A stretch of DNA of 64,000 nucleotides from assembly GCF_019168305.1 (NCBI RefSeq), contig NZ_JAHTBI010000016.1, forward strand, positions 34,686 to 98,685, written 5' to 3'. The notes under the pieces were generated by a model. It did not search any database, was not told the DNA's origin, and saw only the letters and a program-made list of their open reading frames with translations. The stretch is from Pseudomonas aegrilactucae. GTDB taxonomy: Bacteria; Pseudomonadota; Gammaproteobacteria; Pseudomonadales; Pseudomonadaceae. This document shows, piece after piece, positions 34,537 through 43,227 of this stretch (the stretch's first letter is position 1; each line of letters starts with the position of its first letter). Position numbers and translations under genes: made by a program.

Positions 34537-35424
34537 TCAGCTCTTACGTTCGACGATATACCGCGCCAAGGCCCGCAACGGCTCTGCCTTGTCGTCGAAC
34601 CCGTCCAGCGCAGCAAGCGCCAGGTCGCGCAGTTCCAGCGCATAGGCCTTGGCCGCGTCCAGCCCGAGCAGGGCCGGGTAGGTCGGTTTGTCGCGGGCAA
34701 TGTCGGCACCCTGGCGTTTGCCCAGGGTCGCGGTGTCGCTCTCGACATCCAGAATGTCGTCCTGCACCTGGAACGCCAGGCCGATGGCCCGGGCGTATTG
34801 CTGCAGGGCCTCGAGCTGCTCGGCACTGGCGCGCGCACTGGCCAGCGCACCCAGCTTCACGCTGGCTTCGATCAGCGCGCCGGTCTTGTGCCGATGCATG
34901 AACTCAAGTGCAGTCTGGTCGAGCTTGAGGCCCACCGAGCCCAGGTCGATGGCCTGGCCGCCGACCATGCCGGCGGGGCCTGCGGCCAGTGCCAGCGCCT
35001 GCACCATGCTCAAGCGGATCGCATCATTGAGCGCGCTCAACTGCGCATCGAGCAGGGCACTGAAGGCCAGGCTCTGCAAGCCGTCGCCGGCCAGGATCGC
35101 ACAGGCTTCGTCGAACGCCTTGTGGGTGGTCGGCTGGCCGCGGCGCAGGTCGTCGTCGTCCATCGCCGGCAGGTCGTCGTGCACCAGCGAATAGGCGTGG
35201 ATCAGCTCCACTGCACAGGCCGCGCCGTTGGCCTGTTCGGCCGGGGCGCCCAGCGCCTCGCAGGCGGCATAGGCCAGCAGCGGGCGCACGCGCTTGCCAC
35301 CGTTCATCACGCTGTAGCGCATGGCGGCGTACAGGCGTGTGAGCTCGCTCGAAGGGGGGGTGAAAAGGTGTTCCAGTGCGGCGTCCACCTGGGCCTGGCA
35401 GCGGGCCTGGTAGGCGGCGATCAT
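34537..35424 (-). CDS. ispA: Polyprenyl (farnesyl) diphosphate synthase
   Basis: A 295-residue prenyltransferase that elongates DMAPP with IPP to farnesyl diphosphate. Both aspartate-rich motifs are present: [15 protein letters not shown] (first) and [13 protein letters not shown] (second), as well as [18 protein letters not shown]. The start ATG 35424 overlaps the xseB stop (ATGA). Confidence 0.96.
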   Translation of the reverse strand: MIAAYQARCQAQVDAALEHLFTPPSSELTRLYAAMRYSVMNGGKRVRPLLAYAACEALGAPAEQANGAACAVELIHAYSLVHDDLPAMDDDDLRRGQPTTHKAFDEACAILAGDGLQSLAFSALLDAQLSALNDAIRLSMVQALALAAGPAGMVGGQAIDLGSVGLKLDQTALEFMHRHKTGALIEASVKLGALASARASAEQLEALQQYARAIGLAFQVQDDILDVESDTATLGKRQGADIARDKPTYPALLGLDAAKAYALELRDLALAALDGFDDKAEPLRALARYIVERKS

Positions 35425-35702
35425 TCCGGCTGTTCCGCGTCGAAGGGCTCGGCGCGCAGCTCGCCGTCGCGTTCCAGCAGTACCTGGACCTTCTGTTCGG
35501 CCTGGGTCAGGGCGCTCTGGCAATCGCGGGTCAGGCCGATGCCCTGCTCGAAGGCGGTCAGCGAGTCTTCCAGCGACAGTTCGCCGTTCTCCAGGCGCTC
35601 GACCAGGGCTTGGAGGTCGGCGAGGGATTGCTCGAAATCAATGGCGGCTTTTTTTTCGGGCCATGGCGGCTGTCTCTGGTGGCGGTTTGAACGGCGCGAC
35701 AC
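35421..35702 (-). CDS. xseB: Exodeoxyribonuclease VII small subunit (5' frame problem)
   Basis: A small helical subunit (about 80 residues) of the nuclease that degrades single-stranded DNA. The core [32 protein letters not shown]...FEQGI.LTRDCQ is unmistakable. The expected start ATG is at 35664 (MARKKAAIDF), but the coding strand has eight A residues (35656-35649) where seven are needed. Read literally from that ATG the frame ends after MARKKSRH. The frame shown uses a GTG at 35702 with no ribosome site, adding ~13 odd residues. A homopolymer error, or slippage at A8, is more likely than a real GTG start. It is the first gene of xseB-ispA-dxs. Confidence 0.85.
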   Translation of the reverse strand: MSRRSNRHQRQPPWPEKKAAIDFEQSLADLQALVERLENGELSLEDSLTAFEQGIGLTRDCQSALTQAEQKVQVLLERDGELRAEPFDAEQPE

Positions 35703-35895
35703 TAGCAGAGCAGGGCAGGGGGAGCAAATCAGCTGCCGAGATCTTTCGTCGCATTCTGTTGCATAAACGTTGTAGGAACAGACTTGATTTTCCTACATCC
35801 CTTGCATTGTGGAGGCTCGTGGCTGTCTGCCATAATCGCGCCCGCTCTGCGCTGCGGTTCATCCCCAGGCAAGCCTCCCCTTCCGATGTCGCGTA

Positions 35896-37312
35896 ATGGA
35901 CTACGTTGTGAGCTTTCTTTCGATCGAGTTCGGCCTCAGCTTCACACTGTTTTTCCTGGTCTACTGGAGCCTGTGCTGGAGTGTTCGGCTGCAGAACACC
36001 CTGTTGCTGGCCGGCAGTTATGCGCTGGTGGCAAGCTTCAGCTTCAATTCGCTGTACATCCTGCTGGGCTACACCCTGCTGGTGTACCTGCTGGGGCTGT
36101 TCAGTGCGCGTTATCCGGGGCGACGTTTCACTTACCTGATGGTGTTGCTGCTGGTGCTGGGCTGCTTTTATATCTTCAAGTACCAGGAATTCTTCGTCGG
36201 TGGCGTCCAGGCCGCGCTGGCGGACCTTGGGCTGGATGTCTCGTTGCCGGTGCTTGAAGTGCTGCTGCCGATCGGCCTGTCGTTCTACACCTTTCATTCG
36301 GTCAGCTACCTGGTGTCGATCAACCGCCGCGAGATGGCACCCGCCGCGCCGCTGGACCTGGCCCTTTACCTGGCCTTCTTTCCCAGCCTGGTCGCGGGCC
36401 CGGTCAATCGCGCCGCGCACATGCTGCCGCAGATTCGCCCGGCACAGATCCGTCAGGTGCTGGAGCCACAGCGGGCGCTGGGGTTGATCGCGCTGGCGGT
36501 GGTCAAGCTGTTCTTTTTCAGTGCCTGGCTAGGCAGCGAGTGGGTCGACCCGGTGTTCGAGACCCCCAGCGGGCACAGCGCCGAACAGGTGCTGCTGAGC
36601 GTGTATGGCTACAGCTTGCTGATCTACCTGAACTTCAGCGGCTACACCAACCTGGTGACCGGTGTCGCGTTGTTGCTGGGCTTCAAGCTGCCGGATAACT
36701 TCAATGCCCCTTACGCGGCGCGCAACCTCAAGGAGTTCTGGGGGCGCTGGCACATCAGCCTGTCGACCTTCATTCGCGATTACGTGTACATCCCGCTGGG
36801 GGGCAATCGCCAGGGCGTGTGGCGCGGCAACCTGAACATGCTGCTGGCCATGCTGGTGTCCGGGCTGTGGCACGGGGCGAGCCTGAACTTCATTATCTGG
36901 GGGGGCGCTGCACGGCGTGGGCCTGGCGCTGTACAAGGCCTCGACCTACGTGCTGCCACAGCCGATGCGCTGGCCGGGTGCCGATGTGCTGGCGCGTCTG
37001 CTGACGTTCCATTATGTGGCATTTGCCTGGATCTTCTTTCGCAGCGCGAGCCTGGACGATGCGCTGGACATGCTTGCCGGCATCGGCGCACTGAGCCTGG
37101 ACGGGTTGTTCAGCCGTACGGGCATGATGCTGCTGGGGTGCGTGCTGTACATCGTGGTCTACCCGCAGGTGCTGGCGCTGTTGCGCCGGGGCTTGGCCGC
37201 AAGCAGCCGGCTGCCATGGCAGTTGTACCCGATCCCGTTGGGGTTGTTCGTTTCCTTGGTCATCTTTGCATCGCAATCAGGCGTACCGGGTTTTATCTAT
37301 GCGAGCTTCTAG
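35896..37312 (+). CDS. MBOAT-family O-acyltransferase (AlgI/PatA-like), frameshifted in this sequence
   Basis: A multi-helix inner-membrane protein that passes acetyl groups from cytoplasmic acetyl-CoA to periplasmic acceptors. Family features are LPIGLSFYTFHSVSYLVS, FWGRWHISLSTFIRDYVYIPLGG and LWHGASLNFIIWG with the catalytic His326. The frame breaks in a run of seven G (36899-36905): six would read WGALHGVGLALYKASTYVL... on to the stop at 37310-37312, giving ~472 residues. As written, the frame runs to 37341 with a non-family tail. Downstream are two SGNH-type genes, the first overlapping by 14 bases. By context it is probably the PatA-like donor protein of a peptidoglycan or polysaccharide O-acetylation system. 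Confidence 0.85.
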
Positions 37313-38423
37313 TTCCGGCGAGTTGTTCACTGTGCAGATAGGCGCCGCCAAGGCCTTGTACGCGATCCTGGTGACCACGCTGCTGCTGTTCTGGCTTAAC
37401 CAGAACTCCATCAGCCTGTATTGCCAGCAGAAGTACCACCAGAGCTGCGAGTTGCCGGTGATCGGGCAGAGCCCGGCGTGGCGCCTGGGGGGCAACCTGA
37501 CCCTGGCCCTGGGCGAGGCGCGCAGCACCTTCATCGACAGCCTCGAGCGCCAGACCCTGCTGGCCCAGGCTGACGGGGTGCCTACCGTGGCGTTGGCGCC
37601 CAACCTGCCGGTGGTCACGGTGGATGTGGCGCACCCGTTTGCGACGGTGCCGGCCGAGCCCGCCGTGGCACCCGTGCCGTCGCCTGAACAGTGGGTGCCG
37701 CAGCCGGTGAAGGTCGCCACGCCGCCGGCCCCGCCATCATTGGTGCCGGGCCAATTGCCCAAAGCGGTGAGCCTGGCCGCGGGGGACGAAGTGTTCCTGG
37801 TGGGCGACTCGCTGATGCAGGGCGTGGCGCCGCACCTGGCCAACACCTTGCTCAAGCGCTATCAGATCAAGAGCGTCAACCTCAGCCGGCAGAGCACCGG
37901 CCTGGCCTACCCTGGTTTTTTCAACTGGCCGCAAACGGTCGCCACGACCCTGCAGGGCCAGCCGAAGATTCGCCTGATGGTGGTGTTTTTGGGGCCCAAC
38001 GATCCATGGGACATGCCTGAATCCAAGGGCAAGCCGTTCCTGCGCTTCAAGTCGCCGGAATGGGAAGCGCTGTACCGCAAGCGTATCGATCTGATCCTGG
38101 AAGAAGCGCGGGCACACAATGTGCAGGTGATCTGGGTTGGCCCGCCGAATATGCAAAAGCCCAGGCTGTCGACGGCCATGGCCTACCTCAGCGGCCTGTA
38201 CCAACGCCAGACGCAGCTGTACCAGCAGCATTACGTGTCGGCCAACGGGGTGCTTGGTTACCAGGCCGACGAGTTCTCCTATACCCTGCAGAACAGCCAG
38301 GGCAAGCGGGTCAAGACCCGTGTCGACGACGGCATCCACTTCACCACAACGGGCCAGAAGCTGATCGCCGAGCAGGTACTGTCGATGATCGCCTTCCCGG
38401 GCCTGACTGTAACGGGACACTGA
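37299..38423 (+). CDS. SGNH-fold periplasmic protein (DUF459 type), putative O-acetyltransferase partner
   Basis: A 374-residue protein with a basic N terminus and one membrane anchor at about residues 12-32 (GAAKALYAILVTTLLLFWL), a Pro/Val-rich linker to ~160, then an SGNH domain. Catalytic residues are Ser171 in VGDSLMQG, Asn in LGPNDPWDM and Asp344/His347 in DGIHFTTTG. In PatA/PatB and AlgI/AlgJ-type systems an anchored SGNH protein receives acetyl from the MBOAT protein and transfers it to glycan. The start ATG 37299 overlaps the MBOAT gene. It ends one base before the next gene. Confidence 0.83.
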   Translation: MRASSSGELFTVQIGAAKALYAILVTTLLLFWLNQNSISLYCQQKYHQSCELPVIGQSPAWRLGGNLTLALGEARSTFIDSLERQTLLAQADGVPTVALAPNLPVVTVDVAHPFATVPAEPAVAPVPSPEQWVPQPVKVATPPAPPSLVPGQLPKAVSLAAGDEVFLVGDSLMQGVAPHLANTLLKRYQIKSVNLSRQSTGLAYPGFFNWPQTVATTLQGQPKIRLMVVFLGPNDPWDMPESKGKPFLRFKSPEWEALYRKRIDLILEEARAHNVQVIWVGPPNMQKPRLSTAMAYLSGLYQRQTQLYQQHYVSANGVLGYQADEFSYTLQNSQGKRVKTRVDDGIHFTTTGQKLIAEQVLSMIAFPGLTVTGH

Positions 38424-38424
38424 G

Positions 38425-39633
38425 ATGCGCCGACCGCACCACCTCCTGGCGCTGGCTGCGCTGATCTGCCTGCTGCCAGGCTGCAGTCCGGTCGCGGCGG
38501 TCAACGCACCGGCCGCGCGCCCGATCAGCGCACCACAGAAAGCGGCGCCTGGTCGCGATGCCAACCTCGCAGTGCTGGCCGGCAAGCTGCGCACAGCCAG
38601 CCGTACCCCGGTCACTGTCGTCCAGTTCGGCGATTCGCACACGGCTGCGGACCTGTTCAGCGGCGAGATGCGCCGCCTGTTCCAGGCGCAGTATGGCGAT
38701 GGCGGCATGGGCTTCGTGGCGGCCACGCCGGTGCCCGGCACGCGCTATGACAACGTGATCCTCAAGACCGCCAAGCGTCAGTGGGACCTGGTGTCGGCCC
38801 GCAACCAGCAGAGCGAGCAGTTCCCGTTGGGTGGCTACCTGTCGGTGCCGCTGGCGGCCACCCCCGGTGTGCGCATCGAGGCGCGCGAGCCCACTGCCCA
38901 GCGTTATCGGATTTCGGCGCTGTACCAGGCGCGCGAGAACAGCAGCCTGACTGCCCGTGGCGGGCAGAACGCGACGCGTCGCGTCATGCTGGCGGCGAGC
39001 AATGGCCAGTGGCGCTTCAGCCCGCTGCTCAACGGCATTGGCTTGCCGGTGGACCTGAGCCTCAACGCGCACCCGGGCACCGTGCTGGGCGGGTGGTACA
39101 TCCAGGGCCAGAAGAACGCCGGGGTGACCTACTCGGCACTGGGCATCAACGGTGCGCGGCTGCAGGTGCAGGAGAAATGGCAGGCCGGCTGGCAGGAAAA
39201 CCTCAAGGCCTTGCGCCCCGACCTGATCATCCTGGCCTACGGCACCAATGAGGCGTTCGACGATACCCTGGACATGGGCCAGTACCGCGACCAGCTGACC
39301 CGTACCGTGGCGCAGATACGCCGGCTGCAGCCGCGTGCGGTGATTGTGCTGGTGGGGCCGTCGGACTCGATCAAGCAGCGCGGTGCGCGGGCCTGCTCGG
39401 CGCGTCGGCCGCAGTCGTTGCCCCAGGTGGTGCAGATTCAGCGGCAGGTGGCCAGGCAGGCCAACGTGCTGTTCTGGGACTGGCAGGCGTACATGGGGGG
39501 GGAATGTTCGATTGCGCAATGGCAAGCGCAGGGGCTGGCGCGTGGCGACCTGGTGCACCTGACGGCCGATGGCTATCGCAAGAGTGCGGCGGGCCTGTAT
39601 GACTATTTGCGCGCACAGCTGGGCTTGCGCTGA
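38425..39633 (+). CDS. SGNH lipoprotein resembling peptidoglycan O-acetylesterase Ape1
   Basis: A 402-residue lipoprotein: signal MRRPHHLLALAALICLLPGC with lipidated Cys20. The SGNH motifs are Ser71 in QFGDSHTAAD, Asn in AYGTNEAFDD, and Asp375/His378 in GDLVHLTADGY. Between Ser71 and the Asn is a ~150-residue beta-rich insertion (LGGYLSVPLAATPGVRIEARE...). From memory, Neisseria Ape1 has nearly the same layout (catalytic Ser near 80, Asp-x-x-His about 290-300 residues later, inserted carbohydrate-binding-like domain). Ape1 removes acetyl groups from MurNAc so that lytic transglycosylases can act. Placement after MBOAT and SGNH genes matches patA-patB-ape1 clusters. Esterase versus transferase activity cannot be decided from sequence. 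Confidence 0.8.
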   Translation: MRRPHHLLALAALICLLPGCSPVAAVNAPAARPISAPQKAAPGRDANLAVLAGKLRTASRTPVTVVQFGDSHTAADLFSGEMRRLFQAQYGDGGMGFVAATPVPGTRYDNVILKTAKRQWDLVSARNQQSEQFPLGGYLSVPLAATPGVRIEAREPTAQRYRISALYQARENSSLTARGGQNATRRVMLAASNGQWRFSPLLNGIGLPVDLSLNAHPGTVLGGWYIQGQKNAGVTYSALGINGARLQVQEKWQAGWQENLKALRPDLIILAYGTNEAFDDTLDMGQYRDQLTRTVAQIRRLQPRAVIVLVGPSDSIKQRGARACSARRPQSLPQVVQIQRQVARQANVLFWDWQAYMGGECSIAQWQAQGLARGDLVHLTADGYRKSAAGLYDYLRAQLGLR

Positions 39634-39645
39634 GGGGAGAAAAGG

Positions 39646-39706
39646 AGGGGCTGGATCGTCGAGCGGGATTGGCTTGCGGCGCCCCGGTCCGTCGATATCA
39701 GCCCCT
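39646..39706 (+). terminator. Long stem-loop after the O-acetylation operon
   Basis: AGGGGCTG (39646-39653) pairs with CAGCCCCT (39699-39706), with partly complementary GATCGTCGA / TCGATATC inside. There is no T run, so it may be a processing or attenuation structure rather than a simple terminator. The rest of the gap to 39854 shows only a partial REP-like stretch (39828-39838). Confidence 0.4.
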
Positions 39707-39854
39707 CTAGGGTCGAGCCTTTCGGGCGTCGAACTCAGGGTGAAGCATAGATTGGTTTTTTCAGGTGTGCTGTAGGACTTTGGGATAGATCGCGTGGGCC
39801 CCTTCGCCTACTGGGAATCACCTTGCTGGCGAACGCCGCGCCGCGGTCTTGAGG

Positions 39855-40946
39855 TCACCCCGCCGGCTGCAACCCCAACGCGTAATCCAGGTACCCGCGA
39901 TACGCGGTCTCCCAGTCGGCCTGGAACGCGTGCCCGCCCGCGTGCTCGTGGCTTTGTACCGTGTTGCTGCCCTCGAATGCCTTCTGCGTGGTGGCGGTCA
40001 GCTCCAGGTTGCTCGAATGCTCCTTGGCCCCGTGCACGATCACGATGCGTTTGTCCCTGGCCTTCTGCTCGGCGAACGGAATGCGGAAGCCGCCGGGCGA
40101 CAACAGCACTGCGCCGCTGTAGTGCTGTGGGTACTCTGCCAGCAGGTGCGCCGCATGTTCGGCACCCTGCGAGAAACCGATCAGCGCGACTTTCGAGCGA
40201 TCGATCCTGGTCTGCTTCTCCAGATTCTTCAGCGCCAGCGCCACGGCCTGCTCGGTAGGCGCCACCGAGTCCTGCTGCCACATGAACTGGCCCGCGTCAC
40301 GCTTGAGCGTGCCGTTCAGGGCGACCAGCACGGCGCGCTCGCCCACCAGGTCCTCGCGCATGCGGATGCTCTTGCTGCCTTCGGTGCCGTAACCGGCCAG
40401 CCATACCACCACTGGCCAGCCGCCGGCCGGGGCCTTGCCTTCAGGGATGCTGAATGCGGCCAGCCCCGCATCCTTGGCCTGCCTGGCGTAGTTGGCCTCG
40501 GCGCTCTGCAGCAGCTTCTTGTAGGCCGGGGTCTCTTTCATGCCTGCCAGTTCGTCGTCCTCACGCAGGATCACCGCTTGCCAGAAACCGCGCTCACGGG
40601 CCTGCTCGAGCAGGTCGGCGGCCAGTTCGAACTTCTCCATCGAGGCCAATGCGGCGCCTGCCTGGTACGCAGCGTAGGCGTTTCTGGGGTCCAGGCGCGC
40701 GGCGCTCAGGTAATAGGCCAGGGCGCCGGCCATGTTGTCGTGCTCTTGCTTTTCCTTGTCGCCAGCGTCGATGAATTCCTGCGCGGTGGCGTCGTTCAGG
40801 TACAGGTTGGCCATGCCGGCCAGGCCCTGCCAGCGGCCCTTGGCAACCGCTTCGGCCTCGGCGTCGTCGGCGAAGCTGGCGGTGCTGGCGAGGCTCAGGG
40901 CGGTGAACAGGCTGAGGGTGGCAACGTGCAGACGAGCAGATGTCAT
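39855..40946 (-). CDS. Secreted alpha/beta hydrolase with helical N-terminal repeat region
   Basis: A 363-residue protein with a signal peptide (MTSARLHVATLSLFTALSLASTASFA). Residues ~28-140 are helical and TPR-like (GALAYYLSAARLDPRNAYAAYQAGAALASMEKFELAADLLEQA). The C-terminal ~215 residues are an alpha/beta hydrolase of the dienelactone hydrolase/esterase type: GWPVVVWLAGYGTEG, nucleophile elbow GFSQGAEHAA and a late HAGGHAF histidine. The upstream frame is arginine/proline-rich and not protein-like, so ATG 40946 is used. A periplasmic ester hydrolase is likely; the substrate is unknown. It lies 86 bases downstream of rtcR on the same strand. Confidence 0.8.
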   Translation of the reverse strand: MTSARLHVATLSLFTALSLASTASFADDAEAEAVAKGRWQGLAGMANLYLNDATAQEFIDAGDKEKQEHDNMAGALAYYLSAARLDPRNAYAAYQAGAALASMEKFELAADLLEQARERGFWQAVILREDDELAGMKETPAYKKLLQSAEANYARQAKDAGLAAFSIPEGKAPAGGWPVVVWLAGYGTEGSKSIRMREDLVGERAVLVALNGTLKRDAGQFMWQQDSVAPTEQAVALALKNLEKQTRIDRSKVALIGFSQGAEHAAHLLAEYPQHYSGAVLLSPGGFRIPFAEQKARDKRIVIVHGAKEHSSNLELTATTQKAFEGSNTVQSHEHAGGHAFQADWETAYRGYLDYALGLQPAG

Positions 40947-41032
40947 GAACGACAAGGCCGAGAGTCCTTTTTCGGTGAAGGGGAGGGGATGCCCGGCGCA
41001 GGCAGCCGGGGTGCGGAGTCTAGCATGGCGGC

Positions 41033-42616
41033 TCAGCCGCGCACCTGCTGCCAGTCCAGTTCGAAGCGGGCGAGGTACTTGCGCAGGCGGTCGGCGTCGT
41101 TGGGTTTTTCCTTCTCCTGACGCGATACCGCGAACAGCTGGCGCCCGGCATCGGACAGTGAGCGGGCGTCGCGGCACACCCGCAGCACCGCTTCCAGTTG
41201 CAGGCGGTCGAACAGGTCCAGTTCGCGCCCGTCGAGCAACGGCTCGCCGCGCGACTCGCCCCCCCAGGTGTGCTGCAGGCGAGCCATTTCTTCGTTGACC
41301 AGCGCTTCGTCGATACGTCCGCTGTCGGCCAGGGTGGCCATGCGTGTGATCGAGGCCGACAGTTCACGGAAGTTGCCGGCCCAACGCGCCTGTGGCGAAT
41401 GGGCGAACGCCAGGTACTGGCGCTTGGCTTCGAGATTGAAGCGCACGTTGCGGCCCTGTTCGCGGGCGTGACGCTGCAGCTCGAAATCGATGTTCGGTTC
41501 GATGTCTTCGCGCCGCCCGGCCAGCCCCGGCAATTCGAACGTCCACAGGTTGATGCGCGCATACAGATCTTCGCGAAACAGCCCTTGGGCGACATGGGCA
41601 CGCAGGTCGCGGTGGGTGCCGGCAATCAGCTGGAAGTCGCTTTCCACTTCGCGGTCCGAGCCCAGCGGGAAGAAGCGCTTCTCTTCGATGGCCTTGAGCA
41701 GCATGGCCTGCTCGTCGGCACCCAGTTCGCCGACTTCATCGAGGAACAGCATGCCGCCGTGGGCCGCGCGCAGCAGGCCGTCGCGGGCATTCTGCGCGCC
41801 GGTGAACGCGCCTTTGATGTGGCCGAACAGCGTCGACATGGCGCCGTCGCCGCGCAAGGTGGCGCAGTTCACTTCGACGAAGCGGCCGTCCAGTTGATGG
41901 CGGGTACGCTTGAGCTCGTAGATGCGCCGGGCCAGGAACGACTTGCCGGCGCCGGTGGGGCCCACCAGCAGCATCGGCGCCGTGGAGCGCAGGGCCACGC
42001 GCTCGATCTGTTCGATGGAGTGGTTGAAGGCCGCGTTGCGTGTGGCAATGCCGGCCTTCAGAAACGCCAGGCTGTGGGCCTGCTCGCGCTGGAAGCGCGA
42101 AGCGATGTGGTCGTAGCGTGACAGGTCGAGGTCGATCAGGGTGCTGGTGCCGGCCGGGTCGCGGGTCGCTTCCTTGCCGCGTGCGGGTGCGGTCTGTACC
42201 AGTCGAGCCGGCAGGTAGCGTGCTTCGGTCAGCAGGAACCAGCAGATCTGCGCCACGTGGGTGCCAGTGGTGATATGGACCAGGTAGTCCTCGTGCTCGG
42301 TATCGAAGGTGTAGCCGCTGGCGAAGTCGTGCAGGGCGCCGTACATCTCCTCGAAGTCCCATGGGTCGTGCAGCGCCATGCAGTGCAGGCGTACCTCGGT
42401 GCGTGGCGAGACGCTGAGCACGTCCTCGCGCAGCCGCTGGGCCAGGCCCAGGTCGCGTTCGCTCTTGCCGTGTATCAGCTCGAGGCGGTCGATGGTCAGG
42501 TCTGGCTGCTGACACAGCGCGACGGTGGGGCGCCATTTCTGCCAGCGCGTCGCGCCCTTGCCGTTGCGGTCCAGGGTGGTGCCGATGAAGCCGATGACGA
42601 CGTTGCGCTTGATCAT
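41033..42616 (-). CDS. rtcR: Sigma-54-dependent RNA-repair regulator RtcR
   Basis: A 527-residue activator. Residues 1-180 form the CARF-type sensor domain (NVVIGFIGTTLDRN, DYLVHITTGTHVAQICWFLLTEARYLPARLVQT). The central AAA+ domain has Walker A VGPTGAGKS, the sigma-54-contacting GAFTGA loop (HIKGAFTGAQ) and Walker B GGMLFLDEVGEL. The C-terminal ~120 residues hold the DNA-binding helix-turn-helix. In enterobacteria RtcR switches on the rtcBA operon when RNA damage yields a ligand for the CARF domain. It is divergent from slipin-rtcB, and a sigma-54 promoter lies in the gap. Confidence 0.96.
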   Translation of the reverse strand: MIKRNVVIGFIGTTLDRNGKGATRWQKWRPTVALCQQPDLTIDRLELIHGKSERDLGLAQRLREDVLSVSPRTEVRLHCMALHDPWDFEEMYGALHDFASGYTFDTEHEDYLVHITTGTHVAQICWFLLTEARYLPARLVQTAPARGKEATRDPAGTSTLIDLDLSRYDHIASRFQREQAHSLAFLKAGIATRNAAFNHSIEQIERVALRSTAPMLLVGPTGAGKSFLARRIYELKRTRHQLDGRFVEVNCATLRGDGAMSTLFGHIKGAFTGAQNARDGLLRAAHGGMLFLDEVGELGADEQAMLLKAIEEKRFFPLGSDREVESDFQLIAGTHRDLRAHVAQGLFREDLYARINLWTFELPGLAGRREDIEPNIDFELQRHAREQGRNVRFNLEAKRQYLAFAHSPQARWAGNFRELSASITRMATLADSGRIDEALVNEEMARLQHTWGGESRGEPLLDGRELDLFDRLQLEAVLRVCRDARSLSDAGRQLFAVSRQEKEKPNDADRLRKYLARFELDWQQVRG

Positions 42617-42767
42617 GCGGTTTATCTTTTTGGATAAATTAGTAGATGAAAATATAGATTATTTGGCCTTTGCGCTCCACCTCGAAAACGCTTGTGCGGC
42701 GTTGATTTAAAATAAAATCCCTATAAATCAATTACTTGAAAAATAAACTCACCTGAAAATGAAAACC

Positions 42768-42783
42768 TGGCACGGCCCTCGCA
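42768..42783 (+). promoter_or_regulatory. Sigma-54 (-24/-12) promoter of the slipin-rtcB operon
   Basis: TGGCAC-GGCCC-TCGCA matches the consensus TGGCAC-N5-TTGCA at all but one position, with GG and GC ten bases apart. It faces the slipin gene. The AT-rich 150 bases upstream, including TTTATC/GATAAA at 42621-42638, would carry RtcR binding sites. Confidence 0.85.
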
Positions 42784-42824
42784 ATATCTCTTCCGACCGC
42801 ATCGCCAAGCAGGCCAACGGGTAA

Positions 42825-43116
42825 GGGCTCACAGCCCCACCGGTGCACGAGCCCACCCCTGGTGTTGGTGTCGTGCATGCCGCCGCCGCAACGAGCGGTC
42901 GATGGCGCAACCCCGGACGGGGCCGCCAACGAGCCTAGAACTCGTTACATACCCTCCACGGTAGCTACACCCGTAACACCCGCCGGTGAGGCGAGGGCAA
43001 CGCACACGCAGCCAGGATGGCTGACTTCTGCGACGGACGCCCCCGCCACCGCTGGTACGCCCGGCCTGCTGGCCGGGCCCGGGGCAAGGCGCAACGTCGG
43101 ACCGAAGGACTCGGTC
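42825..43116 (+). ncRNA. Hairpin-rich leader RNA between the sigma-54 promoter and slipin (candidate ncRNA)
   Basis: The ~435 bases from promoter to slipin have no credible gene but a chain of perfect stems: GGGCT/AGCCC (42825-42837), TGCACGA/TCGTGCA (42844-42877), CCCC/GGGG (42911-42922), AACGAG/CTCGTT with a 7-base loop (42928-42946), ACGG/CCGT (42958-42974), CGCC/GGCG (42981-42993), AGCCA/TGGCT (43010-43022), GCCCGGCC/GGCCGGGC (43059-43078) and GACCGA/TCGGTC (43100-43116). Salmonella rtc operons carry Y-like RNAs (YrlA/YrlB) in a comparable position, so this could be a cognate or novel RNA. Pairing is seen; function is inferred. Confidence 0.6.
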
Positions 43117-43227
43117 GGCACAGGACTCTGATGTCCCGACGTGTGCACCTCCCCCCGGGCCCCACTTGCAGCGCTCGGCGTATCGGCAGCACCGGCACCA
43201 TGGAATTCATTGAAAGGGAAAGACAGA

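Noticed and set aside
39821..39845. A further REP element before the esterase gene.
   Set aside because: Only about a dozen bases (CTTGCTGGCGAAC) match and no stem partner is present; probably a decayed remnant.
42928..42946. A tRNA gene in the rtc leader, from an anticodon-arm-like hairpin with TAG in the loop.
   Set aside because: U33 is replaced by C and no matching T-arm, D-arm or acceptor stem could be assembled around it; kept only as part of a structured RNA.
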